A DNA stretch of 64,000 nt from Persicaria tinctoria. Lineage: Eukaryota > Streptophyta > Magnoliopsida > Caryophyllales > Polygonaceae. The notes under the pieces were generated by a model. It made no database searches and was not told the DNA's origin. It saw nothing but the letters and a program-made list of their open reading frames with translations. The DNA lies in contig JBANSL010000013.1 of assembly GCA_037127255.1 (NCBI GenBank), positions 11,924,688 to 11,988,687 of the forward strand. The letters are read 5' to 3'. The position numbers were made by a program, and so were the translations under genes. This document shows, piece after piece, positions 33,625 to 45,300 of the stretch (position 1 is the first letter of the stretch; each line of letters begins with the position of its first letter).

Positions 33625-34643
33625 AAATATGCAAACACGCGGCCTTAGCCTGCGTCTCATTTACTTATTTTTTAATTAAGTAAACATGCGGTTTGCCACC
33701 GCGTTTTTATAAGAAATTGTAATTTTCTTTTTGGTGTCAAGTTCAAATTGCTGATTCACAAAAGAAACACGGTTTCAACCCGCGTTTCTCTGCTAAATCT
33801 GACAAAAATGAATATTTTTGTAAATAGTTTAAAACTGTGAATATTTCGTTAAATATTTATTTTTGCATGAATATTTTGAAAAAAAATTCAAGATATAAAG
33901 ATTGGCATATGTTTAAACGTTTCACAGTATAAATGCCCAAAAAAATAAAGGAGGGAAAATTTATCTTTGACAAGTGAATAAAAAATGTATTTTAATATTG
34001 TATATAAAACGCAAAATTAATGAAGACAAAAAATGAAGATCAAAATTAATAATTATTATCAATTTTTTTGATGAAAAATTATTATCAACTATGTAAGAAA
34101 GAATCAAAGAGATAAAATAAAATAAAAACTTATTGTAATGAAGTTTAGAAAATATTTATGGCTTTGTAGCTAGAAATCCAGGTGGAGCAAATTAGAAATC
34201 TAGCTTCTTCTTTTTAATTTATAGACTTCACCCATTGTTTTAAAGAGGCAAACAGAGTAGCAGACTATATAGCGCGCTAGACATGGGGTTATCTGTAATA
34301 ACTCAACAATCACTTATAATAGGGAACTGTATTCCATCATCCTTTAAGATGATCAGGGTTATGTTTTACGCTAAGCGTAAAACATCCCCAATTTTTGCCT
34401 ACTATAAAAAAAAATATTTATGGCTTTGTACTTTGTAAAGACTATATATTGTATTCATGAATAATATAAAAATGTGCTTTAATTTGAATTGTTGGAATAT
34501 AATAATAAAATTCTTAAAAAAATATTAAGGGAAAGGGATGATACGGAATATTTATAAAATAGAAAAGGGTAGAAAAGACATTTTTTAGCTTACGAAAAAT
34601 ACGCCTAAATCTTCTTTTGTCCTAAATTAACCATCATGATACA

Positions 34644-34670
34644 ATATATATATATATATATATATATATA
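34644..34670. repeat. AT microsatellite
   Basis: About 13 uninterrupted AT units. Confidence 0.9.
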
Positions 34671-35650
34671 GTTTTTTATAATAAAAATAAAAAATTTAGA
34701 ATAAATATGTGGCATGATAATTGACACATGGTAGAAAATAAGTGGTTAAATTTTTGACGGGAAAAAACTTCACCAAAATCTGACATGTAACAGATCCAGC
34801 TCCTACTTCAGTATTGTTTAGGATTATAGTAATTTTTAAAATATAAATTTTCAGGTTAAAGTATACAAATATATATAATTAGACATTCAAAATAGAAGTA
34901 TAATTTTTTTTTATTATGAATAAATACACTAACGGTGACCGGTGTAAGGTGCAAACAATGTAGGTGAGCAAACTCCTTGTTTGGCCGTTGGGGGCTTAAA
35001 ATTACCTTGTTTTATTTTATTTTAACAATTCCTTCTTCACCTACTCCAAAAAAAAGTTGAACCTAACCCCCAAATCCTCCGGAGGAGGACTCACCTTGCT
35101 CCGGCAGCCCGCAACTGCTGAGCTTCTGTGAATGACTGATTGTGACGCCGCTCAATTGCAGTTGAAAAAGGCGATTTTTGTTGCCCCTCTCCTTCTTTGT
35201 CGTCTTCACCCACCGGGGCCTCTACTTCATCTGTCAATCGTCGCCGGCCATGGTATGCATTTCATCTCTTGAAATTCATCCAATCTGAAAATGCTATGCG
35301 AATCTGCACTTTGTTCTCTCCATCTCTCATCACTTGTCCCAATTCATTCTCTGTTGGTTCTTTTTCATTGCTGGATTTCTACACTGGTCTGAACGTTTGC
35401 TTAAAATTGATCAGCTACTTAGAAGAGGAAGAAACATTTGGTGTTTTTTAGCTGTTACTTCCTCACTTGCCTCTTTTTAGCGGCCCCCTGAAGTTGATTT
35501 TGATAGCTTGTGGAGTGTATGCTAAATCAATCATTAAAGCCCTCACTTTTTGTTTGCAGTGCATTGCCTTTGTTCTCTTCATTTGATACCATGTGGTAGC
35601 CTCCTCTCATTCTCTAGTTCTCCTCATTTGTTCTCCTATTGCAACAGAGG

Positions 35651-37848
35651 ATGTCTTCTAGAGCCGACATCAGAAAACTCTCTTCATTTATCTCTCGTAA
35701 TGGCAGAAGGAGTGCACTTGGCAGGTTCCTCGACATTGATTGCAAATCAGGCAAACTTGATATCAGTGATGCCCATTACTTCTTTCACCAAATGCTCTAT
35801 ATGAAACCTCCTCCCCCAAATTCACGTTTTTCTACATTATTGGGTGCTCTGGTTAAGTGTAACCATTTCTCAGTTGCCATCTCTTTCTACAAGACATTAG
35901 ATATATCAGGTATTCTTGGGTCGAGATCGGATCCCATCATCTTGAGTATTTTGATTAACAGCTATTCTAGAATGGGATTAGGGAGTGTTGCATTCTCTGC
36001 TTTGGGCCTTATGTTGAAGAATGGGTATCGCGCGGACATCATTACTTTTTCTTCGCTCGTCAAAGGATTATGTTTGGAGGGGAAATTGTTTGAAGCTCTT
36101 GGTTTGCTTTCAAAGATGATTCAGTTGGGCTGCCCTCCTAACGTGGTTACTTACAACACTATAATCGATGGTTTGTGCAAGACCGGGAACGCTGCCACAG
36201 CCCTTCAATTACATCAAGACATGGTGCATGGTAATTTGGGAATTGCCAAACAGAATTGTGAACGAAGCCCGATGTCTTATGCTTTGATTGACGGTCGATG
36301 TATTGAGTGGCCTACATTTGATACGAAAGAACAGACTGCGAGAATTTCTCCAGATGTTGTCTCTTATAGTTGTTTGATTGATGGGTTGTGCCGCTCAGGT
36401 TTGGAAGACGATGCTAAGTCTCTCCTTGTTGAAATGATAAATAATGAGGTTCATCCTGATGTTGTGACTTTTAACATTATGATAAATTCACTTTGCAAGA
36501 AAGGGAAGGTGGAGCAAGCAAGGAGGTTTTGGAAATAATGATATCGAGATGTGCGTACCCAAACAGAGTTACATATAGCACTTTAGTGGATGGTTTTTGT
36601 AGAATTGGGAAGATGGAAGAAGCTGTGTGTATGTACAATGATATGAAGAGTAGAGGAATATTAGCAGACAGTGGGACTATAACTTCCCTACTCAAAGGTC
36701 TTTTTCACTTGAAGAAAGTGGAAGATGCTATGAGTTTATTTAGGAACATGAAAATGATGGATGCCAATGGTGCTTGTGGACCTAATCAAGTTACTTATGC
36801 TACTATGATTGACGGACTATGTAAAGAAGGGGGTGTAGATAAAGCAGAAAGGCTATTCTTGGAAATGCAGGGTGATGGGTTTTCTCCGAATGTCGTTATT
36901 TATGCCTCTCTGATCAATGGGCTATGTAAACATGGGCAAATCGGCAAGGCTGAAGAGCTCTTCTCAGAAATGCTCTCTAGTGGTGTTTCCCCCGACGTTA
37001 TTGTATATACTTCTTTGATTGATGGATTATATACAGAAGGGCAATTTGACAAGGCTAAAGAGTTATTTTTGCAAATGCAAAGAAGTGGCATATCTCCGGA
37101 TGTCATTTCCTATAATTCTTTGATTGACAAGCTTTACCAACATGGAAATGATGCAGAGGCAAACATGGTCTTGGAGAATATGATTGGAGATGGTATTGTG
37201 CCAAATGTGGTGACTTTCACCATAATTATTAACAATCTTTGCAAGAAAGGGAGTATTGAACAAGTAAAGAAAGTGTTAGAGTTGATGTCCCAAAGAGGTG
37301 AACTTCCTGATGTGGTCACTTATAGTTGTTTGATCAAAGGGCTTTGTTTAGAAGGAAGGATCAGTGATGCAAGGAGGGTGTTTTCCTTGATGGAATATTG
37401 GGGCTTCGAGTGTGATGTTGTGACTTATAGCACACTCATAGATGGGTATTGCAAAGCCGGAATGTTGGAGGATGCACATGATTTGTTTCTTGAAATGAAC
37501 AACAAGGGTTGTACCCCCAATGTCATTACTTTTCACACATTGATAAATGGGTATTGCAAAGCAAGTTTGCTCGAGAATGCACACAATTTGCTTCTTGATA
37601 TGGAAGCCAAGGGTTGCTTCGCAGATGTTGCAATTTATAATGCATTGATATGTGGATTTGCCCGTGAGAAGAATGATAAAAGAATTGAAGAGCTAGTTCA
37701 GAAAATGCACGCCAACAAGATTTTACCGAATTTGGACACTATGGCCATTTTATCAGAACATAGCGAAATGGTTGAAAATTGCAAAATTTGGATAAACTCT
37801 CTCCCCGATTTCTCTTCATATCGGAAACCCAAAAGAGGAATGCATTGA
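35651..37848 (+). pseudogene. P-class PPR protein, restorer-of-fertility-like, one frameshift
   Basis: Organelle RNA-binding protein built of about 16 tandem 35-residue PPR motifs (DIITFSSLVKGLC, NVVTYNTIIDGLCK, DVVTYSTLIDGYCKAG and so on), all P-type with no E or DYW tail. Motifs alternate N and D at the specificity position, as in RNA-binding PPR arrays. ATG 35651 is chosen because CAACAG just before looks like a splice acceptor; a leader intron from about 35222 is plausible. The N-terminus (MSSRADIRKLSSFISRNGRR) is basic and Ser-rich, fitting mitochondrial import. The LFHQML-like FFHQMLYMKPPPP and uniform repeats point to the Rf-like clade. At about 36520-36527 one base appears missing: repeat five runs into a stop in one frame and continues perfectly in the next (VLEIMISRCAYPNRVTY). 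It is a pseudogene, or an intact gene with a sequencing error. Confidence 0.82.
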
Positions 37849-38289
37849 ATCTCAATGTGAGTTTGCTGTTTTATCTTGATTCTAGTTATGTGCTTTCTGC
37901 ATTCTTCAATTGCTTATCTTTTACTTCTCCCAATGCCTTGGGACAGCACTGTGTGGCAATGGACGAGTTACATACTTGACTTGTTTTCAGGTAGGTGCAT
38001 CAATGGGAGATCGGATGAGTGACATGTAATGACTTGTTTTCTCAAAGAGCTTGTTTGGTGATTGGCCGTCTAGGTCACATTGAGATTTCCGTTGGTTACT
38101 TAATGACTTCTAATAACAAATCACATGAATATTTAACTATATATTCTGTAATCAGATTTACGTTGGTTAGTCACTTATTTATGCAAACATAAAATGCTAG
38201 TTGGTATATGTACTAGTTGGATTTCTTTTTCTACATGTATTAGATGTATCAGAATATTTAACTTTAGTAAGAGTCGGTTGTCACCATTC
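37849..38289. other. PPR 3' flank
   Basis: No feature apart from AT-rich sequence. Confidence 0.4.
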
Positions 38290-40574
38290 CATTTCCAGCT
38301 CTAATTTTTGTTCTTAAGATCTTGTAAGGTTGGGAAATGAGTTTGCTGAAGTCACCTCTTCCGCACAGAAGTCCCTTGGGGAAATGACTTTGCTGAAGTT
38401 CAAATTAAAATGATGAAACTTGTGTGGCTGTTGCTCCCTACCTCCACCACTTGTTCATCTACTTTTCTCATGTTAATTTTTACACCTCTATCCGATTCCG
38501 AACACTTGATCTTTCTAACAACAGTGTGAATCCTTCTACTTTTTCATGGTTGATCAATGGTAGTACCAATCTTCAGACCCTTTGTTAGATTATATGAGAT
38601 TGGAATCCAACATTGATCAGCTTCTTGAGGCCTTGGCAGAAACAGCTAGGGAAATTCCTTGAGGAATTAAGCCTATCTGGCAACAATCTCAACAAACTGC
38701 CTTTTGAAGTAACTATGTTTCCATCATTGAGGACCTTGAAGCTACCTTTTAATCAACTCAGTGAACTTCCAGGTCTCTTTGCACTCACTTCGTTACGGGA
38801 ATTGGATGTCTCCTTCAATAGAATATCTGGAAGCTTTCCAAAGATTCTCCAATCTCTCCCAACAAGTCAACTAACAAGATTGGATCTTTCTTCAAACTCA
38901 TTGAATGGTGTCGTATCAGATTCGCATTTTTCCAGCTTGTTTCGACTACGAGGATTGTTGTTATCAGGTAATAGCCTCTTGAAATTCAACTTTAGTAAGA
39001 GTTGGGTGCCACCTTTCCAGTTATACACTTTAATGTTAAGCTCTTGCAAGGTTGGCCCTAGCTTCCCAGACTGGATTTTGACCCAAAAGAGTTTGCATCG
39101 CCTTGAAATGTCAAACTCTCGGATATCAGGTGCCATTCCTCGTGCCTTGTGGGACTTCTCCACCAGATTACAGTTCTTAAATCTTTCTTACAACAATATT
39201 AGCTGCATTTTACCGAATTCTGACTTATCATTTTATGCCGGCTACGTAGATTTGAGTTATAATACCTTTCATGGCCCTGTACCTCAGTTCTTATTCACAA
39301 TAGGCGAGCTGTTTCTATCAAACAACAGATTCTCAAGTTTCCCCCCCTTTTTTCTTGGAGTACTGAGTTCTATGACCTTCATGATCAATCTCTCCAACAA
39401 CCATCTGTCAGGTTCACTTCCTAATTGGCTTTTCCAATTTGATCAACTTCTAATTCTCAATCTAGAAAACAATAATTTATCTGGAACTCTTCCTGACACA
39501 ATAGGTTCTTTAAGCCATCTCACTTCATTGCATTTGAGCAATAATGGTTACTCAGGACAACTGCCATTGTCAATGAGAAATTGCACTCATTTAGCAATCC
39601 TAGAGCTTGAAAATAACAAATTTCACGGAGTTGTGCCATCCTGGATTGGAGAGAGCATGCCACACCTGGTTGTTCTCTCTTTGGGGTCGAACTATTTTGC
39701 GGGTGATCTACCTCCCAGTCTGTGCTATCTGCAAAGCCTTCAAGTATTGGATCTATCTAGCAACAAACTATCAGGAACTATTCCAGATTGCCTCCACAAT
39801 TTCTCCTCTATGACTACAAATAAAGGATTAAACCTTACGGTTATGCAGCAATACAAGTTGAGTTCTTTCGATACAAAAGAGTATACTGCATACATTGACT
39901 TTGCATCAGTCATGTGGAGAGGGGTAATGTATAATTTGTACAGCCGAAGCCTTGAGCAACGTAATGTTATCAACCTCTCTGGCAATCAGTTGAGTGGAGA
40001 AATTCCGATTGGAGTGACAGCTCTAGTAGAGTTGAGGTCACTGGATTTATCAAGCAACTACTTAAATGGAAGCATTCCTGATAAGATCGGTCAGCTGACG
40101 TTGCTTGATGTTCTTGAACTCTCATCTAATAGACTATGTGGAGAAATTCCACAGAGTTTAGGAGCTTTAACTTTCTTGGGCACACTGAACCTGTCAAACA
40201 ACAACCTATCTGACCGAATTCCCACCGGCACTCACTTGTGGAGCTTTGATGCTTCTTCATATGTTGGAAACCCAGAGTTGTGTGGTCTGCCACTACCCAC
40301 CAAGTGCCCTGGAGATGAAGATGGCGACAAAAAACAACATCTGCCCAGTGAGGATGCTCATGATGGAGATGATGAATCATTCGATATCCAAGCATTCTTG
40401 GCTGCTTTAGGAATGGGATTTGCCATTGGTTTATTGGGAGTCCTTGGGACATTGCACTTCTATCGTCCGTGGAGGCTTGCTTTCTTCTGGCTGGCAGATA
40501 ACTTTGCTTATAGAATCTTGTTGGCGACGTCTTTATTCCTATCCAGAATCAAAAGAAACCTTTGTTTGAGATAG
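38290..40574 (+). pseudogene. RLP3: 5'-decayed receptor-like protein
   Basis: An open frame from about 38613 to TAG 40574 encodes the C-terminal two thirds of an RLP: LRRs from EELSLSGNNLNKLP, a diverged island (SSFDTKEYTAYIDFASVMWRG), last LRRs, acidic linker DGDDESFD, transmembrane helix about residues 590-613 counted from 38613, and basic tail RPWRLAFFWLADN. It has no signal peptide, no LRRNT and no plausible ATG before VTMF (38711). Upstream, 38290-38612 contains scrambled, frame-broken pieces of the missing LRRs (for example CTTGATCTTTCTAACAACAG and GATCTTGTAAGGTTGG). It stops at LCLR before the conserved tail intron; a GCAAATGGAGCTACAAATATG remnant of the last exon is at about 40660. 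The relationship to RLP1/2 is clear but older. Probably non-functional. Confidence 0.82.
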
Positions 40575-41230
40575 GTACTGTACTGATCTTTCTTCATTGA
40601 ATTGTGAATTGATTTGGAAAAGAAACTAAATCTTAACTTTAATGTATCTTTTCACAGGCAAATGGAGCTACAAATATGTGAAGCATGCATGAATTTCCGC
40701 TGCTATCTACACAGACAGTAGTTTCTCTTTAGAGCCACTATAAAGATAAAGATAAAGATGCCTATGTATGGATTATTTATCATAAGGCCTTTTACTAGTG
40801 TGGAACTGAATTAGGTCCCTTCCAACTAGCATGTGCGAGATCTCTGATCTCTCATTTGCTGAAGGAGGTAACTAATTAAAGGCAATTAATGGAAGTTTGA
40901 AGTTGTGAAGGTTACAGGATGCTATGAATATGATGATGGTGTACACAATTGAGCTCCTCTGTTTTCTCCTTTGCTGTTATCTGTCATCTGTTTTTCATTT
41001 CAGTTTCTTCCAATTCATTGTTTCTTCTCAATCTCAGCTCAACCATGATCTACCTCAATGATACCTTTTCCAAAATGTGTGACAGAGATGCCATATATAA
41101 TTTTCCCAACTTTTTTTATATCGAAAACTCAAACCCGCGCGTGATGTTATGGAACCTTTGGTATTTTGTGTATCTAATTTATATAATTAACAATTTTTTT
41201 TTTTTGACAAGGCACATCTTATTAGACAAA
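40575..41230. other. RLP3 flank and third copy of dispersed repeat
   Basis: 40955-41062 is the inverted partner of 25205-25310 (TTTCAGTTTCTTCCAATTCA, CTCAACCATGATCTACCTCA). The open frame here (40949-41467) crosses the LINE boundary and is not a gene. A run of T lies at 41194-41207. Confidence 0.5.
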
Positions 41231-41243
41231 GAGTGGAATGCCA

Positions 41244-41961
41244 ATAGTGAAAAACCTTCTCTTGCCGAAATGAACGCGCCGGACGCGCCTGCACTCCTCC
41301 TCCTTCGAAACCCCCAAATTGAAGAAACCTTCTCTGAAGCAAAACCTAATCGCACATGCATCCCCTATCTGGTGGCCTTCTCTTGTCAAATCTCCCCTAC
41401 AAACCCTATTGATTCAAGCATTAAAGATGAGATTGAGTGGATTAAGGATCCAATTAAAGTGGATTAAGGATCCAATTGAAAGATTGCGTGATATCTCTTG
41501 GCTTGCTTTGGTGGTTTTGCAATCCGAAAATCTTCGAAGGAGAAAGAGGATCGATCGAAAAGTACGGTACGGACTGATTTTGGGAGTTAATGCTCGATTC
41601 GACGATGTGAGAGTTTGGTTGGTGTTCTGGGTTGAGGAGCGGATTCGTCGCCCCCCTCCCTGGCCCCACCCTACTCGTGTAGCCGTACGGACTCCAATCT
41701 TGAGGGGGATTGTTCTTGGAGCTTCACCAATTAGAAGTGTTCTTGTTCTGATTGTGTACTGTTACACGCATTCAGGACAGTGGTATGGCGCTTTGATGGC
41801 CGACGGAGGTCGGCTGTTGATTCTCTTCCCTTACATCTTTATAAGAAAAATCTGGTATGTAAACAACACTCATTCCATCTTCTTCATTGTCTGCTTCTTT
41901 CTCCCAACTCTCTCCTTTCACTGCTCTAACTCTATTGTTGTTGTTTGGTTCGCAATGGCCT
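41244..41961 (+). other. LINE 5' leader before the gypsy insertion
   Basis: About 0.7 kb between the LINE's left target duplication and the gypsy 5' TSD. It is moderately GC-rich. It has tandem phrases (GGATTAAGGATCCAATT at 41438 and 41461) but no ORF with known domains. It probably contains the LINE's internal promoter, by analogy with other plant L1 elements. Confidence 0.5.
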
Positions 41962-42337
41962 TGATGCAGATCGTCTGGCCGTGCAAATAGAGGAAGACCT
42001 TGATCGGAAGAAAGTGCGGTATCGGCAGAGGTGATTTAGAGCGTCTAGTCCGAGATCGTTTCAGGGCTCAAATTCAGACTTTTATGTTTTCCGTCCATTT
42101 CAGCAATTTCCGTTATTTTATTTTAATTAATTCGCAATTAGGGTTTATTTCCGTCTTTCATATTTAATAAGTTGTAGCCCTGAAAAGGACATTATTCAAT
42201 TATCTAATTTTCAATTACTCAGAGAAATCCTTTCTCTTCCGGGTGGATTCCAGTCTATCGGTTCTAGGGTTTCGTCGCTTGCGAAACCTCCATTGCAAAT
42301 CTCGTGCTTGCGAGGTTGAGGCTTCCGTTATGCGTCA
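41962..42337 (+). repeat. Gypsy 5' LTR (376 bp, internally deleted)
   Basis: TG...CA ends. Identical in most positions to 46779-47248 but missing the block corresponding to roughly 46865-46965 of the 3' copy. An intact pair would be about 470 bp. Confidence 0.93.
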
Positions 42338-42354
42338 ATTGGCATCAGAGCAGG
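42338..42354 (+). other. Primer-binding site, initiator Met-tRNA type
   Basis: ATTGGCATCAGAGCAGG directly after the LTR resembles the complement of the initiator methionine tRNA 3' end (TGGTATCAGAGC). Confidence 0.8.
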
Positions 42355-42384
42355 TTTCTCCTGTCTGTTTCCGAGTGAGGCTTG

Positions 42385-45300
42385 ATGGGAGACCAGGCAG
42401 TTACGAAGGCAGATCTCCGCGAGATGACCGAGGCTTTTACCACGGCTCTCAATGATCTGACTGGCCACTTGAGGACGATGTTCGGTACTGGCAACGGTGG
42501 TGGCGGCGCTGGCAACGGCGGCGGCGCTGGCAATCTAGGCGGTGCCGGCGATGGCAATAGGGACCCGCCTCGAGGAGGCGGCGGAAATAACCGTCGAGCG
42601 GATGGGGATTCTTCTTCCGAGGAGGAGGAGGTTCTTGAGGAGGATCTGAAAGAGGACCAGGGCAACCAGCAGGGTCGGCATGACTACAGGGTTAAGGCTG
42701 ATATCCCGCTATTCTACGGAAATATGAGCGTCGAGGAACTTCTCGATTGGAAAATCGAGGTTGATCGGTTCTTTGATATCATGTCAGTCCCAGAGAATAA
42801 GCAGGTGAAGATGGTCGCCGTCCGTCTTAAGAGCACTGCAGCCGTTTGGTGGGACAAGCTGGTAGCGCAGAGGCAAAAGCAACGAAAGAGTCCGATCCGG
42901 ACATGGAGGCGGATGAAACAGTTGCTGATGGGGCGGTTCCTACCGGACGATTATGAGCAGATCCTGTATAAGATGTACCTGGAATGTACCCAAGGCAAGA
43001 GGAGCGTTGCTGAATACACCACCGATTTCCTAAGGCTGAGTGAGCGGAATGAGGTGAGGGAAACCGAAAATCAGAGGGTGGCTCGCTACATCAATGGTCT
43101 GAAGCCCTCCATCCAGGAGAAGATGGGGCTGCAGCCGTGCTGGACCGTTACCGAGGCGACCAGTTTAGCCCTCAAGGCGGAACTGATGGAGAAGTCACCC
43201 AAGAATTTCCAGCCTTTCCGTCGTTACCCGCAACAGGGCCCTGAGTCGGGAGGAGACAAGACTGCCCCAGCCAAGGACAAGGGTGCAGCGGGTGACAAGG
43301 GTGGAACTTCTGCGTCCACCAAAGCACCAGCCAAGCCGACTGATCAGAAAGCCCCCAACCCATATGCAAGACCGACCGGGGATAAGTGTTTCCAATGCGG
43401 TGGCACTGGGCACAGATCGAATGTTTGTCCTTCACGGCGGACCACTGCGTTTGTCTACGCAGATGAGAATGACGATGAGCAAGAAAAGGAGACCGACGGG
43501 TACTCTGACGCTGAATTTGCGGAAGAAGATTCTAGTGAAAGGATCAACATTGTAGTGCAACGTCTTCTCCTGTCATCAAAAGATGACGGCCAGCGGAAGA
43601 ACCTGTTTAAAACACATTGCTCCGTGGCGGGCAAGCTGTGTAACGTGATTGTGGACAATGGGAGCACGGAGAACTTGGTTTCACAAAAGCTGATTGACCA
43701 TTTGGGGTTGCCAACACAGCCCAGAGATAAGCCCTACGACTTAGGATGGGTGAACAAGGGCTCCCACGTTCGAGTATCACTAACCTGCAAGGTGCCTTTG
43801 TCGATTGGGAAGCACTACAAGGCAGAAGTGTTGTGCGACGTAATCAACATGGATGTATGCCATGTCCTCCTAGGTCGTCCTTGGCAATTTGATACCGACA
43901 TCACCTACAGGGGTCGTGATAATGTGATGCTATTCAAATGGGGTGGCCATAAGATCGCGATGGCCCCTGTCTTTCACTTTGATAAGCCGCCAGAAGCGGG
44001 AAAATCCAATTTCCTAGTGCTAAACGGAAGAGCTTGGGAGGAAGAGGCTCGAGATCTCGAGTGTTTCTACCCTTTGATGGTCAAGGGACTGATCAGCAGT
44101 GGTCCAGAGGAAGAAACGATTCCCGCAGACGTTCAGAGGATTCTGCGTGGGTTTGAGAAGTTGATTTCGGATGAGTTACCGGACAATTTGCCCCCTATGC
44201 GGGACATCCAGCACCAAATCGATTTGATTCCGGGCTCGAGCTTGCCAAATTTGCTACATTACCGTATGAGTCCAAAGGAGAATGAGATCTTGCAGGATCA
44301 AATTGAAGACTTGCTGAAAAAGGGTTTCATCCGTGAAAGCATGAGCCCTTGCGCCGTTCCGGTCCTTCTAGTTCCAAAGAAGGGTAACCAATGGAGGATG
44401 TGCGTGGATAGCCGGGCCATTAACAAGATCACCATCAAATATCGCTTTCCTATTCCTCGATTGGAAGACATGCCTGATGAGTTGTCCGAATCTAAGGTGT
44501 TCTCGAAAATAGACCTCCGCAGCGGGTACCATCAGATTCGAATCAGACCTGGGGACGAATGGAAGACGGCGTTCAAGAGCAAGGATGGCTTGTATGAGTG
44601 GCTATTGATGCCATTCGGATTGTCCAACGCGTCGAGTACCTTTATGAGGGTAATGAATCAGGTCCTTCGCCCTTTCATCGACTCTTTTGTTGTAGTTTAC
44701 TTCGATGACATCCTAATCTATAGCCGGAGCAAGGAGGAGCACCTAGATCAGTTGAAACTAGTACTGCAGGTTCTGTTGGAGAATCAGCTATATATTAACC
44801 TCAAGAAGTGTACTTTCAGCACCAACAAGCTAATCTTTCTGGGCTTTGTTGTGGGTGAGGAGGGTATACAGGTCGATGAGGACAAGGTGAAGGCCATTAG
44901 GGACTGGCCGACACCCCAGTCCGTGACGGAAGTTCGTAGCTTCCATGGGTTGGCCACCTTCTACAGAAGATTCGTTAGGGACTTCAGTACGATCACCGCC
45001 CCTATTACGGAGTGTCTAAAGAAAGGAAAGTTCCAGTGGGGGCTTGAGCAGGACAAGAGTTTTGCTTTGATCAAGGACAAGTTGTGCACCGCACCCGTCC
45101 TCGCTTTACCAGATTTTGATAAGGTCTTCCAGGTCGAGTGTGATGCTAGTGGCGTGGGTATTGGGGCTGTGCTATCTCAAGAAAAGAGGCCAGTGGCTTT
45201 CTTCAGCGAGAAACTGAGTGACGCCCGTCAAAAGTGGAGCACTTATGATCAGGAGTTCTATGCAGTGTTTAGGGCGCTGAAACAGTGGGAACATTACCTG

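Larger units (their letters stand above)
32460..35190. other. AT-rich intergenic block
   Basis: No gene recognised. It contains runs of ATATTCATATGAATAT-type words at 32690-32890, repeated ATAATCTAGATATAAATAAAAT phrases at 33010-33320, a GATA tract (33589-33624), a paired AATTTTTATCCTAGAATCAAC repeat (33482-33545) and a TA tract (34644-34670). The end (about 35000-35190) leads into the PPR gene's leader. Confidence 0.5.

Noticed and set aside
41319..41990. 223-codon frame upstream of the gypsy element
   Set aside because: Runs from the LINE leader into the gypsy LTR across an insertion junction, so it cannot be an ancestral gene.
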